DNA of 64,000 nucleotides from Elioraea sp051860475. GTDB lineage: Bacteria; Pseudomonadota; Alphaproteobacteria; Acetobacterales; Acetobacteraceae. Below, piece by piece: positions 34,902-43,666 of this stretch. Both the position numbers and the translations under genes were made by a program. Positions within the stretch are counted from its first letter, which is position 1. Each line of letters opens with the position of its first letter. The stretch lies in contig NZ_JBHYDW010000001.1 of NCBI RefSeq assembly GCF_051860475.1, forward strand, positions 1 to 64,000, written 5' to 3'. The notes beneath the pieces were generated by a model that was given only the letters and a program-made list of their open reading frames with translations, was not told where the DNA came from and ran no database searches.

Positions 34902-37010
34902 TCAGGCGGCGCGGCGGCGCAGCGCGGCGAAGCCGAGCAGACCGGCCAGCAGCAGCGCGGCGCTCGCCGGCTCGGGCACGGTGGTCGAGATGCCGTCGGT
35001 CAGGGCGACGAAGGTGAGCGCGGGACCGGAGAGGTCGAACTGGAACCCGGCCTGGAGCCCGCCGACCGCGAAGGTGACGCCAGCGGCGACGGTCGGCGCG
35101 TTCGGACCGGAGAAGAAGTCGAAGGTCTGGCCGGCGGTGGGCGCGAAGCCGTCGATGAACTCGAACAGCACCGTGCCGCCGGCGATCATCGTCGTGCCGG
35201 TGATGTTGAGCACGTCGAACTGGCCCGCGCCGGTGCCGCCGATCTCGATCTTGAGGATGCCGTCGAGCACGGTCAGGTCGCCGACGATGTTCAGCGTGCC
35301 GGGCGAGGCGCCTGGGGCGAGGGTGCCGCCGTCGAGGACGACGTTGCCGATGATGGTGCCGCCCGACCCGCCGACCAGGCCGGAGGTGCCGATGCGCACC
35401 TCGCCCGCCTGCAGCGTGCCGCCGTTGGAGACGATCACCGTGCCGCCGTCGCTGGTCGAGCCCGCGAGGCTCACCGGCGCGCCGACGACGATGCGATCCG
35501 CCGAGACCAGGGAGCCGGCACCGCTGATGGTCAGCGAACCCATGCCGGCGGTGGCATTCGGCAGCAGCGTGCCGCCCGCCTCGATCGGCGCGCCCACCAG
35601 GACGCGTGCGAGCGGTCCGGAGAGAATCACCTGGCCGCCGGAGGCCACCTGGAGGCTTCCGGTCGCGCCGGCGAAGCGGCCCAAGAGGAGCGTCGACTCG
35701 GTCGTGCCCGAAAGCGTTACGGTCGCGCCGCTGTCCACCAGGATCGATCCGGACGAGCCCGCCTCCCGTCCGGCCTGAAGCACGGCGTTCCGGCCGCCGA
35801 GATCGAGCGTCGCGTTGTCGCGAACCGAGAGGTTGCCGTTCGAGCCGTCGAGCCGGCCGACCGTCGCCGTCGCAAGGCCCGATGCGTTGGTGTGGGCGAC
35901 GCTGACCGAGGCGCCGTCGCGGATCACCATCGAGCCGTTCGAGCCGGCATTGCGGCCGACGATGATGTCAGCGAACTGCGCCGCGCCGATCTGCAGGGAC
36001 GTCGCCGCGCCCTGCACGGTGATGGATCCGGTTCCGTCGCGCGCCGCCGTCACGAAGGCATCACCCAGGGTCGATTGGACCGACACCGTGGAGTTGCCGA
36101 ATGTCAGCGTGCCGGTCGAGCCGGCGTCGCGGCCGACCTGAATCCCGGTCGCCCCGGCAGCACCCTGAAGCGACACCGTGGCGCCGGTCGTGACCATCGT
36201 GCCGATCGTTCCGGCCTCCCGGCCGACACTCAAGATCGAAAAATTGCTGTCTGATTGGATCGCCAGGGCGGAGTTGGTGATGGTGACGGTCCCGACGCTC
36301 GTGCCGGGCGCGGCGGTGACATTCCGGCCGACCACGAAACCCGCATCGCCGCCGCCGACCGTGGCCGCTCGGTCACGCAGCGTGATGGCCGAGCCGTTGG
36401 TTGCGGTGAGGACGCCCGTGCCGGCACCCTCGCCGAGGAAGATATAGGCGCCCGATCCGCTGTCGACCGTGAGCGTGCCGTTGTTGAGGCTGAGCGTGCC
36501 TGTGCCACCGTTCCGACCGACGAACACCGATTCGCCGGCCGTGGTGTGGGAGCCGGGCGCAGCCGTTGGATCGAGCACCCTGAGCGCGCCGCCGTTCTCG
36601 ATGGTGATGCTGCCGGTGCCCTCGCGCCCGACCTGTGCCGAGGTGCCATGGTTGTTGCCGTTGAGCTGGATCGCCGAGCCCGCGCCCGAGATCACGGCGC
36701 TGCCGACCGCGCCCGGCTGCCGGCCGATCACCATGAACGGGCCGTTGTTCGCGCCCGGGGGTGCGGTGCTGTCGAGCTGGATCACCGCCCCGCCGGTGAC
36801 GCTGATCGCGCCGGACTGGCCGGGAATGTGGCCCGCCCGCAGATCGTCGCCCGGCGGGCTTGGTGGGGGGCCGCCCGGCGTGCACTGGGCATCGCCCGTG
36901 AAGGTGATGTTCGGCGTGCCCGGCGCCGGACAGGCAGCCTGTGCGGATGGCGGCAAGGTGGCCGCGATCGCAAGCGTGGACGCGGCGCACAACCAATGGC
37001 GAATGCTCAT
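34902..37010 (-). CDS. PEP-CTERM surface protein with T5SS/PEP-CTERM-associated repeats
   Basis: A 702-residue exported protein: signal peptide (IRHWLCAASTLAIAATLPPS, cut near AQA), then a long beta-rich region. That region has about 15-18 imperfect repeats of about 30-40 residues built on a VGR-x-AGS-x-G core (for example QVGRDAGSTGTLTFGNSTV and VGRNAGSNGSMVIRDGASV). The C-terminus is a PEP-CTERM tail: VPEPASAALLLAGLLGFAAL then RRRAA. Such tails are recognised by exosortase; none is in the window. The repeats match the family shared by autotransporters and PEP-CTERM proteins, suggesting a fibrous beta-solenoid. ATG 37010 has AAGGGGGG upstream; an earlier ATG (37110) would bury the signal peptide. 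Confidence 0.9.
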   Translation of the reverse strand: MSIRHWLCAASTLAIAATLPPSAQAACPAPGTPNITFTGDAQCTPGGPPPSPPGDDLRAGHIPGQSGAISVTGGAVIQLDSTAPPGANNGPFMVIGRQPGAVGSAVISGAGSAIQLNGNNHGTSAQVGREGTGSITIENGGALRVLDPTAAPGSHTTAGESVFVGRNGGTGTLSLNNGTLTVDSGSGAYIFLGEGAGTGVLTATNGSAITLRDRAATVGGGDAGFVVGRNVTAAPGTSVGTVTITNSALAIQSDSNFSILSVGREAGTIGTMVTTGATVSLQGAAGATGIQVGRDAGSTGTLTFGNSTVSVQSTLGDAFVTAARDGTGSITVQGAATSLQIGAAQFADIIVGRNAGSNGSMVIRDGASVSVAHTNASGLATATVGRLDGSNGNLSVRDNATLDLGGRNAVLQAGREAGSSGSILVDSGATVTLSGTTESTLLLGRFAGATGSLQVASGGQVILSGPLARVLVGAPIEAGGTLLPNATAGMGSLTISGAGSLVSADRIVVGAPVSLAGSTSDGGTVIVSNGGTLQAGEVRIGTSGLVGGSGGTIIGNVVLDGGTLAPGASPGTLNIVGDLTVLDGILKIEIGGTGAGQFDVLNITGTTMIAGGTVLFEFIDGFAPTAGQTFDFFSGPNAPTVAAGVTFAVGGLQAGFQFDLSGPALTFVALTDGISTTVPEPASAALLLAGLLGFAALRRRAA

Positions 37011-37103
37011 GTCACCCCCCTTCCTGCGGCACAGCCCCCGCGCCGCTCGCAACACCAAGGATTCTTTGGGCAGTGAAACAGACAGGCGATGGATGATGCG
37101 TGG

Positions 37104-37119
37104 ATGATTCATAAATCAT
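37104..37119. promoter_or_regulatory. AT-rich inverted repeat in the divergent spacer
   Basis: ATGATT and AATCAT flank four bases in an unusually AT-rich stretch (about 37098-37145) between the PEP-CTERM and FAH genes. This is the likely promoter/operator zone of the pair. No convincing -35/-10 pair was fixed. The rest of the 220-base spacer shows no other feature. Confidence 0.35.
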
Positions 37120-37230
37120 ACGACATTATTGGAGAAGTTGAGTTTGTCTACCAACGAGGGTGCCCACTGCCTCGTGACTCCGGCCGCCGTTGAGGCACAC
37201 TCGCCGCATCAACCTGTCGGGGGAGTACGG

Positions 37231-38136
37231 ATGACCATGCGGCTCGCGACCTACAGCACCGGGGGTGCGCCGTGCGTGGGTGTGGTCCTGGATGGCGGCT
37301 CGGTGCTCGACGGCGCAGCGGCGCTCCGCGCATCCGGCGGCGATCCGGCTCCGCTCGCCGACATGATCGCGACCATCGAGGCGTGGGACCGCGTCGGGCC
37401 GGTGCTGGCGAAGGCTGCGGCGTCTCCGCCCGTCGGCGCGGTCGTGGGGAGCGAGCAGGCACGGCTGCTCGCGCCGATCCCGAGGCCACGGAAGAACGTG
37501 TTCTGCGTCGGCCGCAACTACCTGGACCATGTGGCGGAGGGCGACCGCGCCGCCGGGCGCGAGACCTCCGTGCCCGAACACGCGCAGTTCTTCACCAAGC
37601 CTGCCAACGTGGTGATCGGCCCCGGCGACTGGGTCCCGAACCACGCGGGCGTCACGAAGGCGCTCGACTACGAGGTCGAGCTCGTGGTGGTGATCGGCAC
37701 GGGCGGGGCGGACATCCCGCGCGAGCGCGCCTTCGAGCACGTGTTCGGCTACACGATCGGCAATGACATCACCGGCCGCGATCTCCAGCGCCGGCACGGC
37801 CAGTGGTTCAAGGGCAAGGGCCTGGACCGGTCCTGCCCGATGGGGCCGTGGATCGTGCCGCGGGGCGATCTGCCCGAACCGCCGGACCTGCGCATCAGCC
37901 TCACGGTCAACGGCGAGCCGCGTCAGGACAGCCGCACCAGCCGGATGATCTTCGACATCCCCGCGATCCTGTCGGTGCTCTCGGCCGGGCTGACGCTCGA
38001 GCCGGGCGACGTGATCATGACCGGCACGCCGGAGGGGGTGGGCTATGCGATGACGCCGCCGCGCCTCCTCAAGCCCGGCGACCAGATCGCGGCCGCGATC
38101 GAGGGGATCGGCGTGCTGGAGAACGAGGTCCGCTAG
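37231..38136 (+). CDS. Fumarylacetoacetate hydrolase (FAH) family protein
   Basis: A 301-residue protein with the FAH fold: NVFCVGRNYLDHVAEGD, FFTKPANVVIGPGDW, and the metal-binding acidic run DYEVELVVVIG. GYTIGNDITGRDLQ and GDVIMTGTPEGVG follow. Family members hydrolyse or decarboxylate beta-diketo acids in aromatic degradation; the exact substrate cannot be read. ATG 37231 is preceded by GGGGGAG and gives the usual start MRLATY; longer starts lack a site. The tlyA-like gene follows after ten bases with its own GGAGG overlapping the FAH stop. Confidence 0.9.
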   Translation: MTMRLATYSTGGAPCVGVVLDGGSVLDGAAALRASGGDPAPLADMIATIEAWDRVGPVLAKAAASPPVGAVVGSEQARLLAPIPRPRKNVFCVGRNYLDHVAEGDRAAGRETSVPEHAQFFTKPANVVIGPGDWVPNHAGVTKALDYEVELVVVIGTGGADIPRERAFEHVFGYTIGNDITGRDLQRRHGQWFKGKGLDRSCPMGPWIVPRGDLPEPPDLRISLTVNGEPRQDSRTSRMIFDIPAILSVLSAGLTLEPGDVIMTGTPEGVGYAMTPPRLLKPGDQIAAAIEGIGVLENEVR

Positions 38137-38146
38137 GAGGGCGTAC

Positions 38147-38884
38147 GTGAAGCAGCGGCTGGATGCGGCTCTGGTGGAGCGGGGCCTGGTCGAGTCGCGC
38201 GCCAGGGCCCAGGCGCTGGTGCTCGCGGGCAAGGTGTTCTCGGGCGAGCGGCGGCTGGAGAAGGCGGGGATGCAGGTGGCGCCCGACCTGCCGCTGGAGG
38301 TGCGGGGGCAGGACCATCCCTGGGTCAGCCGCGGCGGGGTGAAGTTCGACTTCGCGCTGAACCATTTCGCGCTGTCGCCGCTGGGCCTGGTGTGCCTGGA
38401 CATCGGCGCCTCCACGGGCGGGTTCACGGATGTGCTGCTGGCGCGCGGCGCCGAGCGGGTGCATGCGGTGGATGTCGGGCATGGGCAGCTCGCATGGAAA
38501 CTGCGTACCGATCCGCGGGTGGTCGTGCACGAGCGGCTGAATGCGCGGTTCCTGACACGCGCGCACGTGCCGGAGGACATCGGCGCGCTGACTTGCGATG
38601 CCTCGTTCATCGGGCTGCGCACGGTGCTGCCGGCAGGGCTCGCGCTGTGCGCGCCGGGGGCCTGGGCGGTAGCGCTGATCAAGCCGCAGTTCGAGGCGGG
38701 GCCCGGGAGGGTCGGCAGGGGCGGGGTGGTTCGCGACGGTGCTGTGCATCAGGAGGTGTGCGCGGCGATTGCGGCGTGGTGGGCTGACCGGCCGGGCTGG
38801 CGCGTGCTCGGCGTGGCGGAGAGCCCGATCCGCGGGCCTGAGGGGAACCGGGAGTTCCTGATCGCGGCGCGGCACGTGGGCTGA
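38147..38884 (+). CDS. tlyA: TlyA-family rRNA (cytidine-2'-O)-methyltransferase
   Basis: A 245-residue protein with an N-terminal S4 RNA-binding domain (LDAALVERGLVESRARAQAL) and an FtsJ-like SAM domain. The SAM loop is CLDIGASTGGFTDVLLARGA, followed by HAVDVGHGQLAWKL and IKPQFEAG. TlyA 2'-O-methylates rRNA cytidines; some family members are hemolysin-labelled by history only. The start is GTG 38147 with GGAGG at 38136-38140. It forms a pair with the FAH gene. Confidence 0.92.
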   Translation: MKQRLDAALVERGLVESRARAQALVLAGKVFSGERRLEKAGMQVAPDLPLEVRGQDHPWVSRGGVKFDFALNHFALSPLGLVCLDIGASTGGFTDVLLARGAERVHAVDVGHGQLAWKLRTDPRVVVHERLNARFLTRAHVPEDIGALTCDASFIGLRTVLPAGLALCAPGAWAVALIKPQFEAGPGRVGRGGVVRDGAVHQEVCAAIAAWWADRPGWRVLGVAESPIRGPEGNREFLIAARHVG

Positions 38885-38970
38885 TCGCGGGGCTGATCGC
38901 GGGGCGGGTCAGCGGAAGGGTCTCGCGTCACCGGCGGAGCCGCGCGCGTGACAGCGCCTCGCCCCCGCCC

Positions 38971-39000
38971 TTGTTGCTCGGCGCCGCGGGAGGGTAGCAT
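38971..39000 (+). promoter_or_regulatory. Candidate promoter for the peptide-binding protein gene
   Basis: TTGTTG and TAGCAT are 18 bases apart, with ATG 39031 about 30 bases downstream. The 146-base spacer also contains GCTGATCGCGGG twice in tandem at 38879-38903. Confidence 0.4.
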
Positions 39001-39030
39001 CTCCGCCACGCAATCCAGGGAGAGACGGCA

Positions 39031-40554
39031 ATGACCCTACGACGCACCTTGCTCGCCGCGACGCTGCTCGCGGGCTTCGCGATGCCTGCGGTCGCGCAGA
39101 AATCGGCCGATACGCTGCGTGTGGTCGAGCGCAGCACGGTCACGAACGTCGATCCGTACTACAACTCGCTGCGCTCGGGCCTGATCCTGACGCACCAGAC
39201 CTTCGATGGCCTGATCTATCGCGACCCCGACGGGTTCGTGCTGAAGCCGGCCCTCGCCACCGCTTGGCGCTTCATCGACGACAAGACCATCGAGTTCGAC
39301 CTGCGCCGCGGCGTGAAGTTCCACAACGGCGACCCGTTCAGCGCCGACGACGTGGTCTACACGCTGAACCTGGTGTCGAACCCGGAGAGCAAGGTCGCCA
39401 CGCCGGCGAACTACGGCTGGATCGAGCGGGCCGAGAAGATCGACGACTTCACCGTGCGGCTGCACCTCAAGGCCCCGTTCCCCGCCGCGCTGCAGTACCT
39501 GGCCTTCGTCACGCCGATCTACCCGAAAGCGTACCGCGAGCGCGTCGGCCCCGAGGGCTTCAGCCGTGCACCGGTCGGCACCGGGCCGTACAGGATCGCG
39601 CGCGTGGATCAGGCGCGCCAGGTCGATCTTGAGCGGTTCGAGGACTACTACCAGGGCGCACCCAAGCCGCGCCCGGCGATCGGCAAGATCCAGATCCGCT
39701 ATGTGCCCGATGCGGCGACCGAAATGACGGAGCTGCTCGCCGGTCGTGCCGACTACATCTGGAACTTCAACCCCGATCAGTTCGAGCGCATCCGCCAGCA
39801 CCCGCGTCTGACCGCGCAGCAGCAGGAGACGATGCGCGTCGCGTTCCTGATGATCGACGCGGCGGGACGCACCGGCGAAGGCAACCCGCTGACCAAGCAG
39901 AAGGTGCGGCAGGCGATCTGGCACGCGGTGAATCGGCAGGAGATCGCCGAGCGCCTCGTGCGCGGCGGCTCGCGCGTGCCCGACGCGCCGTGCTTCCCGA
40001 CCCAGTTCGGCTGCGATCAGGAGGCTGCGGTGGTCTACAAGTACGACCCCGAGCGGGCGAAGCGACTGCTCGCCGAGGCCGGCTATCCCGATGGTTTCGA
40101 CACCGAGCTCGTCAGCTACATCCAGCCCGCGCAGTGGACGGCCGCGGTGCAGGGCTACCTCCAGGCGGTCGGGATCCGCGCGCGGGTCAGCCAGCTCCAG
40201 GTGCAGGCCGTGATCCAGCGATCCTGGGCCGGCACGACGCCGCTCTACATGGGCAGCTGGGGCAGCTACTCGATCAACGACGTCTCCGCGATCATGCCGA
40301 ACTTCATGGGCCGCGGGGCGAACGACGACTACTCGCGCGATCCGGACATCCATCGCTGGCTCGAGGAGGGCGGATCGACCAACGACACCGAGAAGCGGCT
40401 GGCGGCCTATCGCAACGTGATCCAGCGCGCGACCGAGCAGGCCTACTGGCTGCCGCTGTTCACGTACGTGTCATACTACGCGCACACGCGGGATCTCGAG
40501 TTCACCCCGTATCCGGACGAGATGCCGCGCTGGTACCGCGCGAAGTGGAACTGA
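39031..40554 (+). CDS. Peptide/nickel-type ABC transporter substrate-binding protein (family 5)
   Basis: A 507-residue periplasmic receptor: signal peptide MTLRRTLLAATLLAGFAMPA, cut near VAQ, then the family-5 layout. Landmarks are ATAWRFIDDKTIEFDLRRGV, KFHNGDPFSADDVVYTL and PVGTGPYR, a DppA-like pattern. It binds oligopeptides or similar solutes for an ABC importer, but no permease or ATPase gene is next to it. GGGAGA precedes the ATG, and a perfect terminator hairpin follows, so it is a single-gene unit. Confidence 0.93.
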   Translation: MTLRRTLLAATLLAGFAMPAVAQKSADTLRVVERSTVTNVDPYYNSLRSGLILTHQTFDGLIYRDPDGFVLKPALATAWRFIDDKTIEFDLRRGVKFHNGDPFSADDVVYTLNLVSNPESKVATPANYGWIERAEKIDDFTVRLHLKAPFPAALQYLAFVTPIYPKAYRERVGPEGFSRAPVGTGPYRIARVDQARQVDLERFEDYYQGAPKPRPAIGKIQIRYVPDAATEMTELLAGRADYIWNFNPDQFERIRQHPRLTAQQQETMRVAFLMIDAAGRTGEGNPLTKQKVRQAIWHAVNRQEIAERLVRGGSRVPDAPCFPTQFGCDQEAAVVYKYDPERAKRLLAEAGYPDGFDTELVSYIQPAQWTAAVQGYLQAVGIRARVSQLQVQAVIQRSWAGTTPLYMGSWGSYSINDVSAIMPNFMGRGANDDYSRDPDIHRWLEEGGSTNDTEKRLAAYRNVIQRATEQAYWLPLFTYVSYYAHTRDLEFTPYPDEMPRWYRAKWN

Positions 40555-40567
40555 CGTAACGTTCGGG

Positions 40568-40597
40568 CGCCGCGAGGGCGATTGCCCTCGCGGCGTT
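40568..40597 (+). terminator. Transcription terminator hairpin after the peptide-binding protein
   Basis: CGCCGCGAGGGC and GCCCTCGCGGCG form a perfect 12-bp stem with a GATT loop, starting 14 bases after the stop. Only TT follows, so termination would rely on stem strength. Confidence 0.65.
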
Positions 40598-40859
40598 CTC
40601 ATGGCCGTGTCACGCCACGCGTGACCGGGACCAGTGCCCGGGGCGTCCGGACGGCCCCGGATGCGGGCCTGACAGCGGCAGAACGAGCACGGAGCCTGGT
40701 CCTGAGGCGCCGGTACAACGCCCCGTTCAGTCCCGGCGGCGCAGCACCCGCGCGGAGTTCAGTACCCTTCCGAAGGCCGATCTGACGGATGCCGTCCGGG
40801 TCCGCCGCGAGAGCTCGGCGATCCCGCTCCAAGACGCCGCAACTCCCCACTCCGCGTCA

Positions 40860-41382
40860 CGCTCGGGGCGGCACACCAGGTACCGGTCGATGCGCCTGGA
40901 AATCGTGGCCGGGATGCGGTGGAGCAGGACGCGGAGATAGGTCTGCGGGTCCCAGCCGTTCAGCTCCGCGGTGCCGACCAGGGTGTAGATGATCCCGGTC
41001 CGCCCCCCGCCCTCGACCGATCCGGCGATCAGGCAGTTCCTCCACCCCAGCGCGAGTGGCGCATCGGCCGCTCGGCGGCGTTGTTGTGCAGGCAGGCGCG
41101 GCCGTCGCGCAGCACCGTGGTCAACGCGGTCCACTGCGCCAGCGTGTAGCGGATCACCTTCGCGAGGTCCGACTTGCCGGAGATACGGCGCAGCGTCGCC
41201 TCGAGCCAGGCGTGCAGATCAGCCATCAGCGGCGCCGAGCGCGCCTCGGGCGGCTGGCCGCGGATCTCCGCCTCGACGGCGAACAGCGGCCGCATGCGCT
41301 CGATCGCCTCGCGCGCGAGTGGGCTGGCGTTCGCCAGCCTCTCGTCATGGAAGTCGCGCCGTACATGCGTCCAGAACGCCGC
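40860..41382 (-). pseudogene. IS66-family transposase remnant (C-terminal part)
   Basis: On the minus strand an IS66 core appears: AAFWTHVRRDFHDERLANAS, then SGKSDLAKVIRYTLAQW, then the DDE glutamate region HNNAAERPMRH. A frameshift near 41050 moves to the next frame, which continues WRNCLIAGSVEGGGRTGIIY, LVGTAELNGWDPQTYLRVLL and RRIDRYL, the usual IS66 tail. The N-terminal half, including the first catalytic aspartates, is missing. No inverted repeats were found. The 250 bases from 40598 to 40860 show nothing recognisable. Confidence 0.8.
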
Positions 41383-41768
41383 CTGGGACGAGCAGCGCAC
41401 GGTCGCCATGGCCGTGGTGCGGCCGTCCATCTCCTCGAACACGGTGGTGACCACGGTCTCGCCGCCGGTCCACTCCTGATCGAGCAGCTCGGTGTGCACG
41501 ATCCGCTCGGGCGGGACGATCTCGCGGAACGTCCCGCCCATCCCCATGTCGTCCGTCCGGTGGTCGCACCAGTCATGGCGGGAGGCGCGCCCAAGCGGAA
41601 GTCGATCTCGCACACGGCCATCAGCCAGTCGACGGGTCCGAAGAGCCGACGCCTGACCAGCAAACGCGTCGTGAACGCCTCGAACACCAGGTGCCGAGGA
41701 CCGACGCCGCTGCGGATCACGGTGACCTCGGTGTCCGATGGCGTGGTGACGGCGACGCCCTCGCTCAC
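41383..41768 (-). pseudogene. SRPBCC (AHSA1-like) gene remnant fused to IS66 debris
   Basis: From GTG 41768 (overlapping the livM stop) the minus strand reads TTPSDTEVTVIRSG, then HLVFEAFTTRLLVRRRLFGP and VCEIDFRLG, the start of an SRPBCC/AHSA1 ligand-binding protein. A frameshift near 41592 is followed in another frame by DDMGMGGTFREIVPPERIVH and WTGGETVVTTVFEE. At VRCSSQ (about 41383) the sequence jumps directly into IS66. The gene has lost its last ~40 codons and is frameshifted. AHSA1-like proteins often pair with ArsR regulators; none is here. Confidence 0.75.
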
Positions 41769-42736
41769 GCGGCACGCATCGTGAGGCGTGACGCAAGACC
41801 GAGGATGCCGCGCGGCGCGAAGCCGACGGTGACGATCAGCAGCGCGCCGAACAGCACGAGATCCACGCCCGGCAGCGCGCCGCCGGTGAGCGTGGCGATC
41901 CACGTCTTGGTGAACTCGCCGATGCCGTGCAGCACGAAGGCGCCGAGCACCGGGCCGAACACGGTGCCCAGGCCGCCGATGATCGGCGCGAGCAGCGCCT
42001 CGACCGAGATCCACGGCCCGTAGGCGATCATCGCGTCGAGATAGAGGAACTTCTGCGCGTAGAGACAGCCGGCCGAGGCGGTGATCGCGCCCGAGAGCGT
42101 GATCGCGGCGATCTTCACGCGCAGCACATCGACGCCGAGCGCGCGCGCGGCATCCTCGTTCTCGCGCACCGCGACGAGGCGCGCACCGAACCGGCCACGT
42201 TCGAGCGCGCGGATCAGCAGCATCACCGCGCCGAGGAACGCGACCGTCAGCCGGTGGAAGGTCGCGCGGTCGGCGAACTGGAAGTTCAGTGGATCGACGT
42301 TCAGCCGGATCAGGATGCCGGCCGCCCCACCGGTCACCGGCAGCACATTGGCGACGATGCGGAACACCTCGGCGAAGGCCAGCGTGACGAGCGCGAAATA
42401 CGAGCCGCGCAGCCGCGCGCGGAAGGCGAGCGTGCCGATCACCGCGCCGACCAGGGCGCCGAGCCCGATCGCGATCGGCAGCGCCACCCAGGGGTTCAGC
42501 CCGAGCCGCTCCTGCAGGATCGCGATCGCGTAGGCGCCGGTGCCGAAGAAACTTGCGTGGCCGAAGCTGAACTGCCCGCCATAGCCGCCGAGCAGGTTCC
42601 AGCCCTGGCCGGCGAGCGCCACGATCAGGGTGAAGATCAGGAAGTTCTGCATCGTGCCGGACGTGAACACGGCCGGCAGCACCGCCAGCACGGCGAGCAC
42701 CGCGAGGATCGCCGCGTAGGGACGGAGCCCGCTCAT
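41765..42736 (-). CDS. livM: Branched-chain amino acid-type ABC transporter permease LivM
   Basis: A 323-residue permease with about nine helices. GQGWNLLGGYGGQFSFGHASFFGTGAYA (in two pieces: WNLLGGYGGQFSFGHASFFG near 46-65) is the LivM hallmark. The coupling loop VRENEDAARALGVDVLRVKI (about 190-209) contacts the ATPase. ATG 42736 overlaps the livH stop (ATGA). The stop abuts SRPBCC/IS66 debris, where the missing livG and livF could once have followed. Confidence 0.95.
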   Translation of the reverse strand: MSGLRPYAAILAVLAVLAVLPAVFTSGTMQNFLIFTLIVALAGQGWNLLGGYGGQFSFGHASFFGTGAYAIAILQERLGLNPWVALPIAIGLGALVGAVIGTLAFRARLRGSYFALVTLAFAEVFRIVANVLPVTGGAAGILIRLNVDPLNFQFADRATFHRLTVAFLGAVMLLIRALERGRFGARLVAVRENEDAARALGVDVLRVKIAAITLSGAITASAGCLYAQKFLYLDAMIAYGPWISVEALLAPIIGGLGTVFGPVLGAFVLHGIGEFTKTWIATLTGGALPGVDLVLFGALLIVTVGFAPRGILGLASRLTMRAA

Positions 42737-43605
42737 GCCTTTGCCCCGAACAGTCCCGTCGGGCGGACCAGCAGCACCAGGATGAAGATCAGGAAGATGC
42801 CGATCTGGCCCAGGCTCTCGCCCATGAACAGGCCGGACAGGCTCTCGACCACGCCGATGAAGAGGCCGCCGAGGAGCGCGCCGGGGATCGAGCCCATGCC
42901 GCCCAGCACGACGATGGTGAACGCGACGAGCACGAAGGCGTTGCCGATGCGTGGGTTCACCAGGAAGGTCGGCATCAGCAGCGACGCCGCGACCGCGAGA
43001 CACGCTGCGCCGAGCCCGAAGGTGACGGCGTAGATGTGGCCGACATCGATGCCGACCAGGGCCGCGCCGATCTTCTCCTTCGCCACCGCCCGTATCGCCT
43101 GGCCGGTGGTGCTGCGCGCAAGGAACAGCCACAGCAGCCCCGCCACCGCCAGCACGACGAACACCGCGACCACGCGCGGCAGGGAGAGGAACAGGGGCCC
43201 GAGCTCGATCACCGAGAACCCGTAGGGCACGTCGATCGAGCGGGTGTCGGAGCGGAACGCCATCAGCAGGGCGTTCTCGATGATGATCGCGAGCCCAAGC
43301 GTGACCAGCAGGATGTTGCCGTCATCGCCGTGGCTCGCCGGGCCGATCACCAGCCGCTGCACCGCGTAGCCGAGCGCGAACATCCCCGGTACGGTGACGA
43401 TCATCGCGACATACGGATCGAGCCCGGCCGTGCCGTGCAGCACATAGACCGCGAACATCGCCGCGGTCAGCGTCGCGCCATGGGCGAAGTTGATGATGTG
43501 CAGCACGCCATAGACCAGCGTCAGCCCGACCGCGATCAGCGCATAGACCGATCCGGTCATCAGCCCGTTCAGCACGGCGGTGAGCAGGATCTCGGGCGAG
43601 TACAT
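42733..43605 (-). CDS. livH: Branched-chain amino acid-type ABC transporter permease LivH
   Basis: A 290-residue permease with the LivH start LNGLMTGSVYALIAVGLTLV, then YGVLHIINFAHGA, and the coupling segment RAVAKEKIGAALVGIDV. FTIVVLGGMGSIPGALLGGL is also typical. With LivM it forms the membrane channel of a HAAT-family importer. GTG 43608 directly precedes ATG 43605; the ATG is used. It lies 61 bases after the receptor gene. Confidence 0.95.
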   Translation of the reverse strand: MYSPEILLTAVLNGLMTGSVYALIAVGLTLVYGVLHIINFAHGATLTAAMFAVYVLHGTAGLDPYVAMIVTVPGMFALGYAVQRLVIGPASHGDDGNILLVTLGLAIIIENALLMAFRSDTRSIDVPYGFSVIELGPLFLSLPRVVAVFVVLAVAGLLWLFLARSTTGQAIRAVAKEKIGAALVGIDVGHIYAVTFGLGAACLAVAASLLMPTFLVNPRIGNAFVLVAFTIVVLGGMGSIPGALLGGLFIGVVESLSGLFMGESLGQIGIFLIFILVLLVRPTGLFGAKA

Positions 43606-43666
43606 CACGCGCCGGGGCAGGGAGACGGAGGGTGGGCGGGGCGTCGGCCCCGCCCGCTGCGCATCG

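Noticed and set aside
31920..36254. A 1444-codon plus-strand open frame across sucA and the PEP-CTERM gene
   Set aside because: It lies antisense to two recognisable genes, is made of Arg/Ala/Gly/His-rich text with no domain, and arises from the high GC content.
40598..40860. Small plus-strand ORF (40582-40785) after the peptide-binding protein
   Set aside because: It begins inside the terminator hairpin, has no ribosome-binding site, and its translation is Arg/Pro-rich without similarity.
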